DNA of 12,564 nt from Candidatus Gastranaerophilales bacterium (GCA_947624665.1 CANQLK010000044.1:1-12564), one strand, 5' to 3'. Counted from the stretch's first letter, positions 1 to 7,185 are shown. Notes: a model not told the origin generated them from the letters alone. Made by a program: numbers and translations.

Positions 1-755
1 ATGGATACATAAGTGGATTTTGCCGCTTTTAAATCTTTACCTGGAGTTTTCCCCAATTCCTCCAAAGTAGAGGTTATATCTAATATATCATCGTAAATTT
101 GAAAAGCATGCCCGAAATATTGCGCATATAAAGTAAGGCTTTCTGTTATTTGGGAATCTGCTCTGCCGATAATGGCTCCAAGCCTTACGGCGAGTTTAAA
201 CAGTTTCGCCGTTTTATATTCGTATAAAAAATTCAAAGTTTCTCTTGAAATGGTTTTATTTTCCGAGCTTATGTCTGCGATTTGACCTGATATAATTCCG
301 TCTGTTCCTGCTGCGATGAAGAATTCACGTAAAATTTTAATAATATTTTCTGCAGGTACGCTTTTTGGAGTCTTATCGATGATAAGTTTCGGTGCATAAC
401 TTAAAAAGGCATCACCTGCCAACGTCGCAACGGCTTCTCCAAAGACTTTGTGGTTTGTTAATTTTCCTCTTCTGTAATCATCATTGTCCATACAGGGCAA
501 ATCGTCATGAATAAGACTTTGGCAGTGAAGCATTTCGATAGCACAGGCTCCGGGTATAATTTCTTCAAGTTTGGCACCTAAACTTAATGCCGTTTCAACG
601 GCCATAACGGGTCGTAATCTTTTTCCTCCCGCAAGAAGCGAGTATCGCATTGATTCGTATATCTCTTCGGGATATAAAACTTCAACGTAATTGTTCAAAT
701 TCGTTTCTATAATTTCTTTTATCTCATTAAATCTTGATTTTGCACTCTCATCCAT
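1..755 (-). CDS. ispA: Short-chain polyprenyl diphosphate synthase (IspA/GGPPS-like), 3' end beyond window
   Basis: Trans-isoprenyl diphosphate synthase that condenses isopentenyl diphosphate with allylic diphosphates to make farnesyl or geranylgeranyl diphosphate. I translated 251 codons from the ATG at 755; the frame is open to base 1, so roughly the last 45 residues of a usual 290-300 are missing. Visible motifs are GGKRLRP (43-49), the first aspartate-rich motif DDLPCMD (84-90) followed by RRGK, GDAF (114-117), and the second aspartate-rich motif DDILD (222-226). The two-residue spacer inside the first motif (DDxxxxD) is the bacterial FPP-synthase form, which favours C15 or C20 over long-chain products. 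The start lies 5 bases after the rsgA stop, and the GAGGAA in the last rsgA codons can serve as its ribosome binding site, so the two are probably co-transcribed. Family assignment is secure; product chain length is inferred. Confidence 0.93.
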   Translation of the reverse strand, partial: MDESAKSRFNEIKEIIETNLNNYVEVLYPEEIYESMRYSLLAGGKRLRPVMAVETALSLGAKLEEIIPGACAIEMLHCQSLIHDDLPCMDNDDYRRGKLTNHKVFGEAVATLAGDAFLSYAPKLIIDKTPKSVPAENIIKILREFFIAAGTDGIISGQIADISSENKTISRETLNFLYEYKTAKLFKLAVRLGAIIGRADSQITESLTLYAQYFGHAFQIYDDILDITSTLEELGKTPGKDLKAAKSTYVS

Positions 756-760
756 AAGTT

Positions 761-1765
761 TTATTCTTCCTCTGTATTTATGTTTTGTTTTTCCGTCTTT
801 CGTGATTTTGTTCTTTTTTTATTTGAAATTTTAGTCATGATTCTATTTTTATTAAATTTTGTTGATTTTTCTGTCTTTATCGAGCATTTTGATATTTTGT
901 TTTCGTAGTCTTGGGCTTCCGAAACAAATTTTTTGTAACTTTCATAACGTGATTTAGACATAAGCTTTATTGTATTTTCATATCCGCAGCCTTTTTCACC
1001 GAGATGCAGACAGTTTTTAAAGGTGCATGAAACTTCTTTTTCATGAAATTCCTTAAAAAGTGTTTCTATTTCGGAAGGCAGTAAAAAATCAAATTTTAAC
1101 TGAGAAAATCCGGGAGTATCAACGATAAATGAATTTTCTTCTATAGAAATAAGTTCACAATGTCTTGTTGTATGAACTCCCTTTTTTGTCTTTTCGCTTA
1201 CGGGAGTGGTTTTTAAATATGCCGTGTTTAGTATTGCGTTTATTATTGAAGATTTTCCTACTCCGGATGAACCGCAAAGTATTGTCGTATTATTCTTTAA
1301 AATAGGTTTAAGTTCTTCAAAACCTGTCTTTCTGAGTGCGGAAGTAAATATAATTTTGTAATTCAACTTTTCATAAATTTCGCAAATTTCGGTTTTAAGC
1401 TTAGTTGTATCAGATATATCTTCTTTGTTGAAACACAGAACAGGACTTATTTTGTGATATTCGCATTGTGCAATAAATCTGTCCAACTGTTCGTAACTTA
1501 TATCAGGCTCTTTTAATGCGGAAACAATTATCACTTGTGTTACATTCGCTACTTTCGGTCTTGTAATCAGGGAAATTCTGTCTTTAATTCCTGTTATAAA
1601 AGCTTGTTTCGAAACTTCATTGTACTGATCCAACTCAACAAAATCACCCGTGAAAACATTTTCTTTCTGCTTTTTTAATACGCTCCTAAGCTTTGCTTCT
1701 ATAATTCCGTGGGGTGTACTGACATAATAAAAGTCTGAAAATATCTTTATAACCTGACCTAACAT
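761..1765 (-). CDS. rsgA: Ribosome small-subunit-dependent GTPase A (RsgA/YjeQ)
   Basis: Circularly permuted GTPase that binds the 30S subunit and helps its late maturation. The 334-aa product has an N-terminal OB fold that starts in the usual way (GQVIKIFSDFYYV), then the permuted GTPase motifs: G4 NKED (113-116), G5 TSA (141-143), P-loop GSSGVGKSS (165-173) and G3 DTPGF (216-220). The C-terminal zinc site is complete: C247, C252, H254 and C260 in the family spacing C-x4-C-x-H-x5-C. The last 35 residues are a lysine/arginine-rich tail ending in three glutamates, longer than I would expect, possibly for rRNA contact. The start fits the family N-terminus, yet no Shine-Dalgarno sequence is visible upstream, only AT-rich DNA. 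It sits between a 99-aa hypothetical gene (43-base gap) and ispA on the same strand. Confidence 0.96.
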   Translation of the reverse strand: MLGQVIKIFSDFYYVSTPHGIIEAKLRSVLKKQKENVFTGDFVELDQYNEVSKQAFITGIKDRISLITRPKVANVTQVIIVSALKEPDISYEQLDRFIAQCEYHKISPVLCFNKEDISDTTKLKTEICEIYEKLNYKIIFTSALRKTGFEELKPILKNNTTILCGSSGVGKSSIINAILNTAYLKTTPVSEKTKKGVHTTRHCELISIEENSFIVDTPGFSQLKFDFLLPSEIETLFKEFHEKEVSCTFKNCLHLGEKGCGYENTIKLMSKSRYESYKKFVSEAQDYENKISKCSIKTEKSTKFNKNRIMTKISNKKRTKSRKTEKQNINTEEE

Positions 1766-1808
1766 ATTTTTTATAATATATCAGGTTTGTGATTTTTTAA
1801 ATATTTTT

Positions 1809-2108
1809 TTAAAATTTGATGTCGGAATATAAAGTTTTAATATGAAGAAAATTTATTATATTTTCAGCATATACTTCCAATTTGGAAATTTTATACTCAT
1901 AATCGCTGACAATTCCAAGTGAATTAAGCGCTCTAATTATTTCTATTTTTAATTTTGAATCAATATTGCTTTGTTTAATTAACTCTTTTATTTTTTTTCT
2001 TTTTTCTTCTTCGTTTGTGCAGTTTTTCGATTTTCTGCCCCAAAAAAATAATTGTGCATCCTCGCAAAGACTAACATAATGTCTTAAATTTGAGCTGTCT
2101 AAGACCAT
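1809..2108 (-). CDS. Hypothetical protein, 99 aa, first gene of the rsgA cluster
   Basis: I do not recognise this protein. It starts with ATG at 2108, with GGGGTAG about 8 bases upstream, close to the GAGGTAG sites in front of acpP and the patatin gene; this is the main reason to call it real. The product is lysine- and glutamate-rich and looks mostly helical, with a charged stretch (EEEKRKKIKEL, about residues 33-43) and hydrophobic C-terminal helices. There is no signal peptide or membrane segment. Two cysteines (15 and 30) are too far apart for an obvious metal site. It lies 43 bases upstream of rsgA on the same strand and probably shares its transcript. A role in ribosome assembly would be guesswork. 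Confidence 0.72.
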   Translation of the reverse strand: MVLDSSNLRHYVSLCEDAQLFFWGRKSKNCTNEEEKRKKIKELIKQSNIDSKLKIEIIRALNSLGIVSDYEYKISKLEVYAENIINFLHIKTLYSDIKF

Positions 2109-2156
2109 AATGATACTACCCCGTTTTTTAAATTTTATATCTAACCCAGTACTTTA

Positions 2157-2186
2157 TATAAAAATTTTTTTAAGTCCGGATTTCAA
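2157..2186 (-). promoter_or_regulatory. Possible leftward promoter for the hypothetical-rsgA-ispA cluster
   Basis: On the minus strand, TTGAAA (2186-2181) is followed after 18 bases by TTTATA (2162-2157), which runs into TATATAAA. This is a weak sigma70-like pair in very AT-rich DNA. TATAAAAT at 2139-2132 is an alternative -10 with no good -35. Position fits the start of the leftward cluster, but the assignment is tentative. Confidence 0.3.
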
Positions 2187-2249
2187 AATTAAAAAAATAT
2201 GTTACAAAACTTCATATTTCGATTTCTATAGACAAATTTATAAACAAAA

Positions 2250-2279
2250 TTTACAGAAAACAAATGTTTAAGTTATAAT
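2250..2279 (+). promoter_or_regulatory. Sigma70-type promoter of pnp
   Basis: TTTACA (2250-2255) and a consensus TATAAT (2274-2279) are separated by 18 bases. Transcription would begin near 2286, giving a leader of about 35 bases before the pnp ATG. The leader shows no long hairpin like the one used for PNPase autoregulation in E. coli. Confidence 0.7.
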
Positions 2280-2320
2280 TAAATTAAAAGAGAAGTGTAT
2301 AGAAAAAAAGAGAGAAAAAT

Positions 2321-4456
2321 ATGGTAGAATCTAAGAAAATTGAAATTCCTGTCGGCGGTAAGACAGTAACCATCGAAACAGGTAAGTATGCAAAATCAGC
2401 TACCTCCTCAGTTACGGTAAGATGTGGTGATACAATGTTGTTTGTTCATTGTTGTGTCAGCAAAGAACCAAGAGTTGGTATAGATTTTTTCCCGTTATTA
2501 ATTGATTATGAAGAAAGAATGTCTGCAATCGGAAGAATTCCGGGCGGATATAACAGAAGTGAAGGAAAGGCCAGTGATAAGGCAATTCTTATATCAAGAT
2601 TAATAGACAGACCGATTAGACCTTTATTCCCTAAAGGCTACAGAAATGATATCCAGATTGTAGCTCAATTATTCAGCTATGATCAGGAAAATCAACCTGA
2701 TACATTGGCAATGCTCGGAGCATCCTGCGCATTAATGTTATCGGGCGCTCCTTTTGAAGGCCCGATAGGTGCCGTCAGAGTTTCCAAGCTTGACGGACAA
2801 TTAATTGCTAATCCTACTCATCAGGAAGCTTCAAAATCAAACCTCGATATTGTCGTTGCAGGTACGCATGACAGTGTAATTATGGTTGAAGCAGGTTGCA
2901 AGTTCGTTAGTGAAGATGAAATAATGGAAGCTGTTGAATTTGCTCAATGTGAAATAAGAAAACAATGCGATTTACAGGTTCAATTTGCACAAGAATGCGG
3001 TGTTGTTAAAGAAGAATTTGTTAACCCTTATGATACTTCGGAACTGAAAAACATTATTGATGAAACCGCTCATGATATGATTTTTGACGCTTATCATAAT
3101 TTTGACAGAGAATACCGTCAAAATAAATTGGAAGAAGCTAAAAAAGCTGTAAAAGAAAAAATTGAAGCTTTGCCTGATGATCATTATATTAAGCAAATTA
3201 TTGAAGAAACAGGTATCGACTTTGTCGCCGAAGAATTTAAAGCAGCAGAAAAGAAAATAATGCGTGCCATGATTCTTGATGAAGGTGTTAGAGCAGACGG
3301 TAGAAAACCTAATGAAGTCAGACCTATATGGTGTGAAGTCGGTGTTATTCCAAGAGCTCACGGAAGTGCCGTATTTACAAGAGGTCAAACTCAGATACTA
3401 TCTGTAGCTACTCTGGCAGGGCCCGGTATGAAACAGGAAATTGATGGCGTAGACCCTGAAACAGAAAAAACATACATGCATAAATATATATTCCCCGGAT
3501 TCTCTGTCGGTGAAGTTAAAGCATTAAGAGGCCCCGGAAGAAGAGAAGTCGGACATGGTCATTTGGCTGAAAGAGCTAATATTCCCGCACTTCCCTCTCA
3601 GGAAGAATTCGGCTATACAATCAGGGTAACTTCGGATGTATTGGAATCAAACGGTTCTACTTCTATGGGTTCTACTTGTGGCAGCTCTATGGCGCTTATG
3701 AACGCAGGTGTTCCCGTTAAGTGTATGATTGGCGGTGTCGCTATGGGTATGATTACCGAACCTGGAAGAGAACCTGTTGTTCTTACTGATATCCAAGGTA
3801 TTGAAGACTTCCTTGGAGATATGGACTTCAAGGTAACTGGTAATGACGAAGGTATTACGGCATTGCAAATGGATATGAAAGCCAAAGGCATTGCTAACGA
3901 TACTTTAAGAAGAGCATTAGCTCAAGCTAAAGAAGGCAGACTCCACATATTATCAAAAATGAGAGAAGTTATATCAGAACCCGCAAAAGAACTTTCGCCT
4001 TTTGCCCCGAGAATATTTACAATGACTATACCTGTTGAAGATATAGGTGCTGTTATAGGACCCGGCGGTAAAAATATTCGTACCATAATTGATGCTTCGG
4101 GTGCCGAAATCGATATTCAGGATGACGGCAGAGTTACAATTACTTCTAATGACAAAGAAGGAGCCGATATCGCTAAAAGAATGATTAATCAAATCACTTT
4201 TAAACCCGAAGAAGGCATGGTATGTAAAGGTAAAGTTGTAAAAATCGTTCAATTCGGTGCTTTTATTGAACTTGCTCCGGGTAAAGACGGTATGGTTCAT
4301 ATTTCTCAAATTTGTAAAGAGAGAATAGATACAATTGAAGGCAGATTAAATGTCGGTGATGAAGTAATCGTTAAAGTTATAAAAATTGACGACAGAGGAA
4401 AAGTAAGCCTTACCATTAAAGGTGTTACCGAAGAAGAAGCTGCAAAATGCCAATAA
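2321..4456 (+). CDS. pnp: Polynucleotide phosphorylase (polyribonucleotide nucleotidyltransferase)
   Basis: Phosphorolytic 3'-5' exoribonuclease that acts as a trimeric ring in mRNA turnover. At 711 aa it has the full family architecture: RNase PH domain 1 (about 10-145, with RIPGGYNRSEG), helical linker (about 240-315), RNase PH domain 2 (about 325-550), KH domain (about 560-625, GPGG at 580-583) and S1 domain (about 632-701, FGAFIEL). Residues matching the E. coli active site are present: D496, D502 and K504, plus the phosphate-binding serines in CGSSM (S455, S456). The protein stops soon after S1, so it lacks the longer tail of some homologues. The ATG at 2321 has a weak AGAGAG purine run upstream, and the N-terminus fits the family. 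Core motifs resemble cyanobacterial PNPases. It appears monocistronic, with a promoter upstream and a hairpin downstream. Confidence 0.98.
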   Translation: MVESKKIEIPVGGKTVTIETGKYAKSATSSVTVRCGDTMLFVHCCVSKEPRVGIDFFPLLIDYEERMSAIGRIPGGYNRSEGKASDKAILISRLIDRPIRPLFPKGYRNDIQIVAQLFSYDQENQPDTLAMLGASCALMLSGAPFEGPIGAVRVSKLDGQLIANPTHQEASKSNLDIVVAGTHDSVIMVEAGCKFVSEDEIMEAVEFAQCEIRKQCDLQVQFAQECGVVKEEFVNPYDTSELKNIIDETAHDMIFDAYHNFDREYRQNKLEEAKKAVKEKIEALPDDHYIKQIIEETGIDFVAEEFKAAEKKIMRAMILDEGVRADGRKPNEVRPIWCEVGVIPRAHGSAVFTRGQTQILSVATLAGPGMKQEIDGVDPETEKTYMHKYIFPGFSVGEVKALRGPGRREVGHGHLAERANIPALPSQEEFGYTIRVTSDVLESNGSTSMGSTCGSSMALMNAGVPVKCMIGGVAMGMITEPGREPVVLTDIQGIEDFLGDMDFKVTGNDEGITALQMDMKAKGIANDTLRRALAQAKEGRLHILSKMREVISEPAKELSPFAPRIFTMTIPVEDIGAVIGPGGKNIRTIIDASGAEIDIQDDGRVTITSNDKEGADIAKRMINQITFKPEEGMVCKGKVVKIVQFGAFIELAPGKDGMVHISQICKERIDTIEGRLNVGDEVIVKVIKIDDRGKVSLTIKGVTEEEAAKCQ

Positions 4457-4481
4457 AAATTAATAATTAATTAAAAAAATA

Positions 4482-4519
4482 ATTAGCCCAAAAGTTTAAT
4501 TGAAAAATTTTGGGCTAAT
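4482..4519 (+). terminator. Stem-loop terminator after pnp
   Basis: ATTAGCCCAAAA (4482-4493) pairs perfectly with TTTTGGGCTAAT (4508-4519), a 12-bp stem with a 14-base loop, 26 bases after the pnp stop. The sequence after the stem is ATTTTAAAA rather than a clean T-run, so it may act as a terminator or as a 3' stabiliser. The flank before the stem is A-rich, so termination on the opposite strand is also possible. Confidence 0.7.
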
Positions 4520-4529
4520 ATTTTAAAAT
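4500..4529 (+). promoter_or_regulatory. Possible promoter for the patatin-like gene, overlapping the pnp hairpin
   Basis: TTGAAA (4500-4505) lies in the loop of the pnp stem-loop and TAAAAT (4524-4529) just beyond it, 18 bases apart. Transcription would start near 4536, almost directly at the GAGGT ribosome binding site (4538-4542). Both boxes are in AT-rich sequence, so chance matches are possible. Confidence 0.4.
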
Positions 4530-4546
4530 AATAAATTGAGGTAGTT

Positions 4547-5734
4547 TTGGTAAATGGTATAAAATATAATTGTATATTTGGCGGCGGCGGTGTAAGAGGA
4601 TTATGCTATGTTGGTGCGTTAAAGGCATTGAAGGAATATAATATTCCGATAGAATCAATAGCCGGGTCTTCTGTTGGCGCTGTTTTTGCCGCATTGTTTG
4701 CTGTCGGCTACGATTATAATGAAATAAAAAATTTATTTCTGAATTTTAACTTCAATATGTTTCGTGATTTAAACATAAATCTGTTTAATGCTGATTTTTC
4801 AATCAGCAAAGGGGAAATTTTCCTTGAATGGTTAAGAGAAAAAATAGAATATAAGGTTTTCGGCGAAAATAAAGAACATAGAAAAGTTAAATTCAAAGAT
4901 TTAAAAACGGATTTACAAATATTGACATTAGATTTAAGTACAAATTCACCGTATATTTTTTCAAAAAAGAATACTCCGAATGAAGAAGTTGCATTTGCAG
5001 TAAGAATATCTGCGGGGTTACCGGGTTTAATGAAACCTGTGAGTATTGGTGAATCAGTTTTGGTTGATGGTGATTTAATAAAAAGTTGGCCGGCTTGGAA
5101 GATATATGATTCATTAAATACTTCAGACAGAAGAATATTAGAATTCAGATTGGAAGGTTCAAAAGGCGGTAAGGCAATTAAGAATCCGATGGATTACATA
5201 AATTCGGTTATAAGCACCATTTGGTATCTTTCAACCGAAGATGTTTTCAATACTTATCACGAAAACGACAGATATGATTTTATTATAATTGACACAAAAG
5301 ATATCATTTTGTTCGATTTTACAATAGATAAAGATACAAGAGAAATGCTTATAGATAAGGGATATAAGGAAACTAAGCATTATCTGAAAAATGTATTAAA
5401 AGAAAAGAAAAATAATATTTTAACCGTGTACAAAAAAATACTTGCGAATTTGTTAAATCTAAGAAATACGTTAAATCAAAAAAATCCCGATAATGTTATG
5501 TGTGCTGTTAACCAAATTTTGTCATCAATGTATGAGGATACAAAATTTATTGATATTTCGGTTTATTATAAAATAAAAGAGTTAAAAGAATATATTTTAT
5601 TAAATATAAAAAATGATTTTTTATTTGTAAAAAAAATTGATAACATAAAAATGTTAAGGGATAGGAATGATTTTATTATTATGCTTGTTGAAGAGAGGAT
5701 TGAAGATTTAAAATCATATATAAATAATTTTTAA
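4547..5734 (+). CDS. Patatin-like phospholipase / serine acyl hydrolase
   Basis: Predicted Ser-Asp dyad lipid acyl hydrolase of the patatin family, likely acting on membrane phospholipids or other acyl esters. The 395-aa product shows the three patatin signatures: oxyanion loop GGGGVRG (12-18), nucleophile elbow GSSVG (40-44, Ser42), and the DG dyad in LVDGD (D174). No signal peptide is seen, so it is probably cytoplasmic or exported by other means. Residues from about 200 to 395 are lysine-rich and largely helical with no domain I recognise. The start is TTG: GAGGT lies 4 bases upstream, the ATG at 4554 is in another frame, and the oxyanion loop begins only 11 residues in, so a later start is unlikely. 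It follows the pnp hairpin and precedes a kinase gene. Family call is firm; substrate is unknown. Confidence 0.9.
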   Translation: MVNGIKYNCIFGGGGVRGLCYVGALKALKEYNIPIESIAGSSVGAVFAALFAVGYDYNEIKNLFLNFNFNMFRDLNINLFNADFSISKGEIFLEWLREKIEYKVFGENKEHRKVKFKDLKTDLQILTLDLSTNSPYIFSKKNTPNEEVAFAVRISAGLPGLMKPVSIGESVLVDGDLIKSWPAWKIYDSLNTSDRRILEFRLEGSKGGKAIKNPMDYINSVISTIWYLSTEDVFNTYHENDRYDFIIIDTKDIILFDFTIDKDTREMLIDKGYKETKHYLKNVLKEKKNNILTVYKKILANLLNLRNTLNQKNPDNVMCAVNQILSSMYEDTKFIDISVYYKIKELKEYILLNIKNDFLFVKKIDNIKMLRDRNDFIIMLVEERIEDLKSYINNF

Positions 5735-5821
5735 TAATTGTTAAAATAGAATGAATAAACAGGCAAAATATTTTATAATTAATTTTTAAAGTGAATGCAG
5801 TGTATAAAAACGGAGAATGTC

Positions 5822-6673
5822 ATGCCCGCTGAAAGTGTTAAAGAGAGAGAATATAAAGAAAAAATACGGCAAGAGAATGAAAGCATGGCTGTATTTAAAA
5901 TAATTGACGGAATAAAGGACATTCTTGAAGAAGACAGACATCAAAAACAGCCGCTTTTTTTATCGTTAAACGAACAGCTTTTAATGAAAATAGTAAAAGA
6001 TGCAGTATCAGAGAAAAGGAAACAGTATTTAATCGGAGTTACGGGCGAGTCTGCTTCGGGCAAAACTACATTTGTTAATTATATTTCAAAAGCGATAAGA
6101 AAGAAGTTGTTTAATGAATCATATACGACGCTATGTTGTGATGATTATTATAAGGATACTTCCGAAGAGTTAAAAAAAGCAGGAAGTTATGAAGAATTAT
6201 ATAAGACGGGATTTAGCTTTGATACTCCGAATGCAATAAATTTGGAATTAATGAGAGCTCATTTAATAAGTTTAAAAAACGGGTGCGGAGTGAATGCTCC
6301 CGAGTATGATTTCGTGACTTGTGAAAGTATTCCGAACAGAGCATATAAAAATCCCACAAAGGCAATATTAGCGGAAGGTCTATATGTGTTGGGCGAACAA
6401 TTGGTTGATTTGTTTGACATAAAAGTATATGTATTTACTCCGTTTGAGAATATAAAAGAAAGATGGTTTATGCGAGCTGCCTCGAGGGGAAAAACAGGTG
6501 CTGCAGCCGAACATCAGTTTAATGACGTCAATTCAACCGCTCAAGTTTACATTCGTCCTACGATGAAGAATGCGGATATAATAGTAAACGGACTTACAAG
6601 TGCCGAGTATATTGAAGAGATTGCAACAAGAATAGTTAATCTTGTAAATGACGTTATGAATTTTTATAAATAG
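5822..6673 (+). CDS. Uridine kinase-family P-loop kinase (Udk/phosphoribulokinase superfamily)
   Basis: Likely nucleoside or related small-molecule kinase. I place the start at the ATG at 5822 because GGAG (5812-5815) stands 6 bases upstream; an in-frame ATG at 5795 lacks any such site. This gives 283 aa. Motifs in that numbering: Walker A GESASGKTT (75-83), DDYYKD (107-112), DTPNAINL (134-141, like the FDHPxA segment of uridine kinases), APEYDF (159-164), AEGLYVL (184-190, Walker-B-like strand), and an arginine lid with RWFMRAASRG (214-223). Typical uridine kinases are about 210 aa; here some 70 extra charged, helical residues precede the P-loop. A consensus TATAAT (5774-5779) lies 48 bases upstream but has no clear -35. 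Substrate (uridine, cytidine or something else) cannot be read from the sequence, so no gene symbol is given. Confidence 0.85.
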   Translation: MPAESVKEREYKEKIRQENESMAVFKIIDGIKDILEEDRHQKQPLFLSLNEQLLMKIVKDAVSEKRKQYLIGVTGESASGKTTFVNYISKAIRKKLFNESYTTLCCDDYYKDTSEELKKAGSYEELYKTGFSFDTPNAINLELMRAHLISLKNGCGVNAPEYDFVTCESIPNRAYKNPTKAILAEGLYVLGEQLVDLFDIKVYVFTPFENIKERWFMRAASRGKTGAAAEHQFNDVNSTAQVYIRPTMKNADIIVNGLTSAEYIEEIATRIVNLVNDVMNFYK

Positions 6674-6770
6674 TTATAACTTTTGTGAAGAAATGTAAAA
6701 TTTTTTTTTAAAAAAAAAGCCGTAAATTAAAGAAATAAAAAATATTATCCGATAAAAACAGTAGTAAAAT

Positions 6771-6779
6771 TGCTATATT
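6771..6779 (+). promoter_or_regulatory. Possible extended -10 promoter for the small-ORF unit
   Basis: TGCTATATT matches an extended -10 element (TGnTATAAT with one mismatch). There is no good -35 about 17 bases upstream, which extended -10 promoters can tolerate. It would give a leader of about 108 bases before the TTG at 6895. Confidence 0.35.
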
Positions 6780-6812
6780 GAGCGAGATAAGAACAGAGAC
6801 GGGAAGCATAAA

Positions 6813-6860
6813 ATACTAAAACGAAAAAAGGCAATAAATTCAGAAAGAATGTTTTAGTAT
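6813..6860. repeat. Perfect 10-bp inverted repeat in the leader
   Basis: ATACTAAAAC (6813-6822) and GTTTTAGTAT (6851-6860) are exact reverse complements separated by 28 bases. In RNA they could form a stem with a large loop; in DNA they could be a regulator binding site. They lie 35 bases before the proposed start of the downstream ORF. Confidence 0.6.
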
Positions 6861-6869
6861 ATATGTGGT

Positions 6870-6884
6870 CTTGTCACAAACAAG
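6870..6884 (+). promoter_or_regulatory. Small hairpin overlapping the ribosome binding site at 6883-6887
   Basis: CTTGT (6870-6874) can pair with ACAAG (6880-6884) around a CACAA loop. The last two bases of the stem are the first two of the AGGAG ribosome binding site (6883-6887), so folding could reduce ribosome access. The stem is short and may not matter in vivo. Confidence 0.3.
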
Positions 6885-6894
6885 GAGAATAATA

Positions 6895-7179
6895 TTGGTT
6901 AAATCCGGAGCTGCGGCATTACTACAATTTCAAATCCAGAAATTTCTGGGGTTCTGTAACTTCACCATAGTATTTTTGAAAAAGAAAAACCCCATAAAGT
7001 ATTTTGTAAAAAATACGATAGCAAACGTAAAAGAAATACTGATGGCAAACCAAAAATTGAAAAATATTCAAAATGCTATAATGGTGGAGAAGTACAAGTA
7101 TAAGAAAACAGAACTTATATTAGCTCAAAATTCTGACCATTTCTTTGTAACCGGCAGAAAAATAGATCAAAGAAGGTAA
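6895..7179 (+). CDS. Putative small basic protein, 94 aa, uncertain
   Basis: I do not recognise this product. The frame could be read from a GTG at 6865, but AGGAG (6883-6887) sits 7 bases before the TTG at 6895, so I use that start. The 94 residues are rich in lysine, phenylalanine and isoleucine and strongly basic, with a hydrophobic stretch (FLGFCNFTIVFL, about 17-28) followed by lysines. There is no domain motif. An internal ATG at 7041 would give only 45 aa and lacks a ribosome binding site. The stop is 6 bases before the next ATG, whose ribosome binding site lies in the last codons here, so the two would be coupled. Against it: the first 120 bases are full of inverted repeats, including a 14-bp palindrome, so this may instead be structured leader RNA. 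Confidence 0.4.
   Translation: MVKSGAAALLQFQIQKFLGFCNFTIVFLKKKNPIKYFVKNTIANVKEILMANQKLKNIQNAIMVEKYKYKKTELILAQNSDHFFVTGRKIDQRR
6936..6949. repeat. Perfect 14-bp palindrome CCAGAAATTTCTGG
   Basis: The sequence equals its own reverse complement over 14 bases. It lies inside the uncertain 94-aa frame and is followed by further complementary pairs: TGGGGTT (6947-6953) with AACCCCA (6988-6994), and GTATTTT (6999-7005) with AAAATAC (7010-7016). Confidence 0.7.
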
Positions 7180-7185
7180 GGTAAA

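Larger units (their letters stand above)
2109..2320. other. Divergent intergenic region between the rsgA cluster and pnp
   Basis: This AT-rich gap of 212 bases separates two divergently transcribed units. The right half carries the pnp promoter. The left half holds possible leftward -10 boxes (TATATAAA read 2160 to 2153; TATAAAAT read 2139 to 2132) ahead of the 99-aa gene. No stem-loop with a GC-rich stem and no conserved riboswitch-like core was seen. Confidence 0.7.
6674..6894. other. Non-coding leader region with poly-T/poly-A tract and inverted repeats
   Basis: This 221-base stretch has no convincing gene. It begins just after the kinase stop and contains T9 followed by A9 (6701-6718), an extended -10-like box TGCTATATT (6771-6779), the inverted repeat at 6813-6860, and a small hairpin touching the next ribosome binding site (6870-6884). 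The right part is probably the 5' untranslated leader of the small ORFs that follow. Confidence 0.6.

Noticed and set aside
2972..4309. Several open frames of 70-140 codons on the minus strand inside pnp
   Set aside because: They lie wholly antisense to a well-supported gene, have low-complexity serine/asparagine/phenylalanine-rich translations, and match no family.
4714..5114. Two minus-strand open frames of 60 and 73 codons inside the patatin-like gene
   Set aside because: They are shadows of the plus-strand coding sequence, without ribosome binding sites or recognisable content.
5795..5821. ATG at 5795 as the start of the kinase gene
   Set aside because: It has no ribosome binding site, whereas the ATG at 5822 has GGAG at ideal spacing.
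6701..6718. T9-A9 tract as an intrinsic terminator of the kinase gene
   Set aside because: No GC-containing stem precedes the T-run, so I list it only as part of the non-coding region.
6813..6860. GTTTTAG-type inverted repeat as a CRISPR repeat
   Set aside because: GTTTTAG recalls some CRISPR repeats, but there are only two inverted copies 28 bases apart, no direct-repeat array and no cas gene.
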